From: Saururus chinensis
Lineage: Eukaryota > Streptophyta > Magnoliopsida > Piperales > Saururaceae
Assembly (NCBI GenBank): GCA_035235625.1
Contig: CP141141.1
Location: forward strand, 39,083,719-39,147,718
Length of the DNA stretch: 64,000 nucleotides
Direction: 5' to 3'
Within the stretch, counting starts at the first letter, position 1. Each line of letters opens with the position of its first letter. The notes beneath the pieces are model-generated. The model was not told the DNA's origin, did not search any database, and saw only the letters and a program-made list of their open reading frames with translations. Shown here piece after piece: positions 59,111 to 64,000 of the stretch. The position numbers were made by a program, and so were the translations under genes.

Positions 59111-60538
59111 CTATCTAATGCCAAAGTTTTCTACGATCAAATAAGAGATTTTATGCATATACAAAAGTGCGTTCAAACGAAAAATTATGTGACAGTCAAG
59201 CTCTTGATATTTGAGATCGACGGTGCACACGCTAGTAATAATACCATTGACGCTAATGTGAGCTAGTGTGTGTGTTGTCAATCTCATAGATGAAGGGCTC
59301 ATTTGAGTTCCTTATGTTAGGCTCATTGTCATAGTGGAGCTTTAAAAATGCTTCCTCATATAAGGCAAAAGCTTCTTATGTATGAACTTGCCAGCCAAAC
59401 ACATTCACATGAATAATATGCTCACACCCCTACAGTCATGCCACATTAAAATGTTAAGAGGCATATAAGAGAATCCACAACCTTAACTTAAAAATTTTTA
59501 ATTTATAATTTTAGAAAAATATAACTTTAAAAAAACAATTGTTATTTTTTTATAATTACCCCTATGTAATAAATATTTGACAACATCCAATCATGCCTTT
59601 TGAAATAACGAAATCATCTTATTATATAATTATTAAATAGCATAATTATTTGTATAAATCGTGTTAAAAAGCTCAAACTTTAAATATCCTTGGTAACCTC
59701 ATCGATGTGTCAGCCACAATGTTGATGACCATCAACATCCCTCTAATATATCAAACACCTACATACAGTGGGTTAGCTGGGACTAACCACCACACCAAAG
59801 CCACACGACACATCGGTTTCAGTGTCGGTCACCAGTGCACATGCATGCATAGGTATTCTTCTTCTTCCCTCAATTGACACAAACACCGACATGTTACTGA
59901 TCTTGTTGGGAAAAAAATAAACAAAGGCCATACTGATTCTCTCAACACTTTTTTCAATCAAAATAGGTCAAACCCTTTCAAATTCAAAGTTCCATGCACT
60001 TCATTTCCAAAAATAGACAGTAAAACCATCCTAAATCTAAATTGTCATTGTTGCAATTCATTGTGTAAAATAACTAGGAAAAATCAATGTGCATACATTC
60101 AATGACATCAAGAACTTGAAAAAAAATTATTATCATACAAACTATTCGATCAATTAATCAAGGAAAAAGGAGTGTAAAATAGTAAAACCATCCTAAATCA
60201 AAATTGTCATTGTTGCAATTTAATGTGCGAAATAACTAGGAGAAATCAATGTGCATACATTCAATGACATCAATAACTTGAAAAACAACATTATCATACA
60301 AATTATTCGATCAATTAATCAAGGAAAAAGGAGTGCAATATGACCTGAATTTGCATGAAGCTTCATCTCTCCCTACATGAATCCTCCATGGTTATGCTCC
60401 TAAACTATTCACTCGCGCTTGGACTATTCGAAGACTATTCTCACACCCAAAATTCCAAGTTACATTTTCCTTAAATAGGGAGTAACCGTCCTCGTAGTTT
60501 GAAATTACATATTTACTATATTTTTTAAGATAACAGAG
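59111..60538. other. Intergenic; AT-rich with one tandem duplication
   Basis: No gene is recognised apart from the duplication at 60019-60338. Confidence 0.45.
60019..60338. repeat. Tandem duplication, 2 x about 160 bp
   Basis: Units start at 60019 and 60181 with AGTAAAACCATCCTAAATC and end with AATTAATCAAGGAAAAAGGA. They differ at roughly one position in ten. Confidence 0.93.
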
Positions 60539-60541
60539 ACA

Positions 60542-61705
60542 CACTACAACAAAACTGGGTATTAGCGACGCTTATATATGCGTCGCAATACTATGCGTTG
60601 CTAAAAAGTGCTAATAACGACATATTACAAACTGTCGCAACAAATACAACTATTAGCGACGCATAATATTAAGCGTCGCTAATACTTACGTTATTAGCGA
60701 CGCTTTTCTAAGCGTCACTAAAAGATATATATTTAAATTTTTTTAAAATAAATTTCAACACTATTAATGACGTATGCTTACAAACCGTTATACATTTCCA
60801 CAATAGCGACATTTAACAAGGAGTGTCGCTAATAATTCTCAAATTTAAAAAAAAATTTAAAAAATAAGAACTAATAGCGACGCATATGCTATACGTCGCT
60901 ACTACCTAATAGTAGTAGCGACGCATAAAAACATGCGTCACTACTACCTATTTTTTACTAAAATTTTATTTTAATTTTTTAAAAATTTTATTATTTTTTT
61001 ATTTTTAAAAATAAAAAATAATTAAATAAAATACTAATAGCGACGTATATACTTATACGTCGCTATTTGTATTTTTATTTAGTTAATTTTTTATTTTTAA
61101 AAGTAATTTTAAAAAATAAAAAAATTTTAAAAATTTTAAATTAGAGGAGAGATAGTGTGTGGGTAGATAGGAGAGAGAGAGAGAGAGAGGATAGGGAAGA
61201 GTGAGAGAGAGGAGAGGATAGGATAGGAAAGAGAGAGAGAGAGAGAGGAGAGGATAGGATAGGGAAGAGAGAGAGAGAAGGGAGAGAGGGAGAGGGGGGA
61301 GGAAAGAGAGAGAGGGATTTTATTCTGTTGTTTTTTTAATTTTTATATAAAAATAATTTAAAATAAAATACTAATAGCGACATATAGTATTATACGTCGC
61401 TATTTAGTACATGTATTAGCGACGTCTCTAATTATGTGTCGCTAATACATGTACTAATAGTGACGTATATACATATACGTCGCTATTAGTATTTTAAATT
61501 AATTTTTTTTATTTTTCAAATTAATTTTAAAAAATAAAAAAAATCTCAAAAAAAATTGAAATTAGAGGAGAAAGAGTGGGAGGGAAGAGAGAGAGATAAG
61601 AGAGGGAAAGGGTGGAGAGAGAGAGGGTGGAGGGGAGAGAGAGTGAGAGAGGAGAGAGAGAGAGAGATGGAGGGAAAGAGAGGAGAGGGGGGAGAGAGAG
61701 GAGTG

Positions 61706-61753
<48 letters not shown>

Positions 61754-63275
61754 AGGGAAAGAGAGAGGGGAGAGAGAGAGAGGGAGGGAAAGAGAGGAGA
61801 CACAGAGAGAGAGGGAAAGAGAGGAGAGGGGAGAGAGAGGGAAAGAGGGGAGAGGGGAGAGAGAGAGAGAGGAGAGGAGAGGGAGAGAGAGAGAGAGGAG
61901 AGGGGAGAGAGAGAGGAGAGGGGAGGGAAGAGAGGGAGGGTGAGAGGATTTTATTTTGATTTTTAAAATTTTTTTTATTAATTTTTTAAATTTTTTAAAA
62001 TAAAAAAATAATTAAAATAAAATACTAATAGCGACGTATAGGAATATACATCGCTATTATTAGAGGTATTCGCGACGTATAATATTATACGTTGCTAATA
62101 CCTCTAATAATAGCGACGTATATTGCTATATGTTGCTATTAGTATTTACTTTATTTTACTTTTTTATTTTCAAAATTAATTTTTAAAAATACAAAATTAT
62201 AAAAAAATAAAATTAGAGGAGAGAGGAGAGGGGGGAGAGAGAGAGGGAGGGAGGGGGAGAGAGAGGAGAGAGGGGGGAGAGAGAGAGGAGAGAGGGGGAG
62301 GAGAGAGAGGGGGAGATAGGGGAGAGGGAGGAGAGAGAGAGGGAGGAGAGAGGGGGGAGAGAGAGGAAGGAGAGTGGGGGGAGAGAGAGGGAGGAGAGAG
62401 AGAATGGAGAGAGGGAGGAGAGAGGGAAGAGAGAGAGGAGGGAGGAGAGGGAAAAAATATTTTAAAAAATTAAAAAAATTAAAAAATAATTAGTAGCGAC
62501 GCATAAGCCTATGCGTCGCTACTACATTAGAGAAGTAGCGACACATAGAGGATTACGTCGCTACTAGGTACCAGTAATAGCAACGCTTAGAAATAAGCGT
62601 AGCTATTACCCTTGGTAGCAGCGACGCATTTAAATAAAAAATTAAATGAAAAAGAGAGGGGGGAGAGAGAGAGGGGAGGGAGGAGAGAGAGGAGAGAGAG
62701 AAGAGGGAGAGAGATAGGGAGAAGAGAGAGAGAGGAGGGAGAGAGAGAGGGAGGAGAGAGAGGAGGGAGAGAGAGAGACAAGAGAGAAAGGGGAGAGAGA
62801 GATAGGAGAGAGGAGAGAGAGGAGGAGAGAGAGAGGAGGGTGGAGAGAGAGGATAAAAAATGTAAAAAAATTATTTATAGCAACGCTTATTGATAAGCGT
62901 CGCTAAAGACACATCTAATTAGCGACGAATTTTAATAAGCGTCACTAAAGTCCCATATATTAGTGACACTTATGAGTAAGCGTCGCTAAACCTTTTTTTT
63001 TTTAAAAAAAAAGAAATTCTCACTGCAGGTGAAATTTCGCGCGGGTGGGGAATTTCGCGCCCGGGCAAAATTTTGCCCGCGCTTTATATCTCCCCCCCTC
63101 TGTATTTTCCCCCACCGCTGTTCTGCTCTCCTCCGCTGCCGGGCTTCCGACCGCCGAGCCGCCCCTCCTCTCCTCCCTCCTCCATTTATTATACGTCGCT
63201 AAAAGGCAGTAGCGACGCTTAGGAGACTATTAGCGACGGATAATTACGTTGCTAATAGTCCTTTTTGTTGTAGTG
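60542..63275. mobile_element. Non-autonomous CACTA (En/Spm) element with TAGCGACG subterminal repeats
   Basis: It starts CACTACAACAAAA and ends TTTTTGTTGTAGTG, with the 3-bp duplication ACA at 60539-60541 and 63276-63278. These are all diagnostic of CACTA elements. Dozens of TAGCGACG/CGTCGCTA motifs, mostly in facing pairs about 25-30 bp apart, fill the flanks and the spacers between four purine-rich (GA)n blocks. A GC-rich stretch at 63029-63180, with the palindrome GGGCAAAATTTTGCCC, lies near the right end. The 2.73-kb element has no transposase. Long Arg/Glu/Gly or Ser/Leu/Pro frames at 61546-61966 and 62587-62893 are products of the purine repeats. Confidence 0.9.
61141..62855. repeat. 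Four purine-rich GAGAGG blocks inside the CACTA element
   Basis: Blocks at about 61143-61318, 61556-61948, 62213-62451 and 62653-62852 are almost pure A/G on the plus strand. Each is separated from the next by AT-rich DNA and a paired TAGCGACG...CGTCGCTA unit. Confidence 0.92.
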
Positions 63276-63278
63276 ACA

Positions 63279-64000
63279 TGAAGTTTCATCGACGTGTCAA
63301 TTCCTACCAACGGTAGGAAACATAATTCACCGATGGGGTACCTATGTGTCGATGGCTTGCCAATGAAAAAGAAAATTCTAAGGAAATGAAATATTATTAT
63401 TTTCCTTGAAAAATATAAGGTGTCACAATGGGTGTGAAATATGAATGAAAAAAATATATGCATAGGTCACCTTTTTTTGCCTTTTCCTTTAAGTTAGGAG
63501 AACCTAAGTATCATTAGCAATTTTGTAATAAATATAGTGGGAAACATTAACAAGCTTGTGGATAATTCATACTCTTATCTATGTCCCTTATATTCTTTCT
63601 CTTATCATCATCATCATAATATATCATCTAACAAGTATGTATTACAATTGATAACGAATCATAATACTCTATGCACTTTTTAGGATAGCATATGGGCTAA
63701 AAAATCAATAATCATCTCACTTCAAGGGGTATTTGATAAGTATGAAATATATATTTATTTTATATGCCTTTTTACCTTATTTGCTAGTATAGATTAGGTT
63801 AATTTAAAGTTAGTTATGGTTTATTTAGATTAAGATAGATATTAGTATTTTAGTTTAATTATTAATACTTTTGTAGTTATTAGTAGTTTAGATATGCATT
63901 TGAATCAAGTTGGAATTTTAGTAATATTCTACATGTCTAAAATGAGATATTTTATGCTTTGTAGGTAATATGCGCTTATCGAACTCTTGGAGGATACTTG
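63279..64000. other. Intergenic, nothing recognised
   Basis: AT-rich DNA to the window end. No gene, MITE end or repeat boundary was identified. Confidence 0.45.

Noticed and set aside
61546..61966. Long Arg/Glu/Gly and Ser/Leu/Pro open frames
   Set aside because: They are translations of GAGAGG purine blocks inside the CACTA element. Both strands are open only because the repeat lacks stops.

Overview
This window is nuclear DNA from a flowering plant. The evidence is seven intact protein genes of plant families, most with typical GT-AG introns, set in a large excess of plant transposable elements (LTR retrotransposons, a TRIM, a LINE, hAT, Mutator-like and CACTA elements, and many Stowaway-type MITEs). 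I cannot name the species. The proteins are conserved across angiosperms, and the BAHD transferase looks closest to agmatine/tryptamine hydroxycinnamoyl transferases.

Layout. 0-5.4 kb: AT-rich DNA with a 1-kb Stowaway-ended element carrying gene fragments, a small MITE and a 246-bp TRIM. 5.5-11.0 kb: an 11-exon prolyl-oligopeptidase/oligopeptidase B-like gene. 11-21.4 kb: MITE, then a decayed gypsy-type retroelement (primer-binding site, gag, protease) split by a second retroelement lying in the opposite orientation. 21.5-22.2 kb: a single-exon NDR1/HIN1-like (LEA_2) gene. 24.6-28.7 kb: a 10-exon medium-chain alcohol dehydrogenase-like gene. 28.7-44.6 kb: gene-free repeats, comprising a probable 4.9-kb LTR-like block, a Mutator-like element carrying ANTH/AP180 gene fragments nested inside a small hAT element, a 56-bp-arm hairpin next to an (AT)42 tract, and a second hAT element. 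44.7-46.1 kb: a METTL21-like protein methyltransferase (5 exons). 47.2-51.0 kb: the catalytic subunit of protein phosphatase 6 (10 exons). 54.9-55.3 kb: a UPF0426-type plastid protein (2 exons). 55.8-57.2 kb: a BAHD acyltransferase (1 exon). 57.3-64 kb: LINE remnants, a tandem duplication and a complete non-autonomous CACTA element with four purine-rich blocks.

All seven intact genes lie on the minus strand. I see no shared pathway: the set mixes housekeeping functions (PP6, methyltransferase, peptidase, plastid protein) with defence or specialised metabolism candidates (NHL, ADH-like, BAHD). Exon models were built by hand from splice sites and reading-frame continuity. Each gives an unbroken protein of the length usual for its family. 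Transposon boundaries are supported by target-site duplications where stated. The best candidate for something new is the nested hAT/Mutator-like structure at 35.1-38.4 kb, with its captured and internally duplicated gene fragments.
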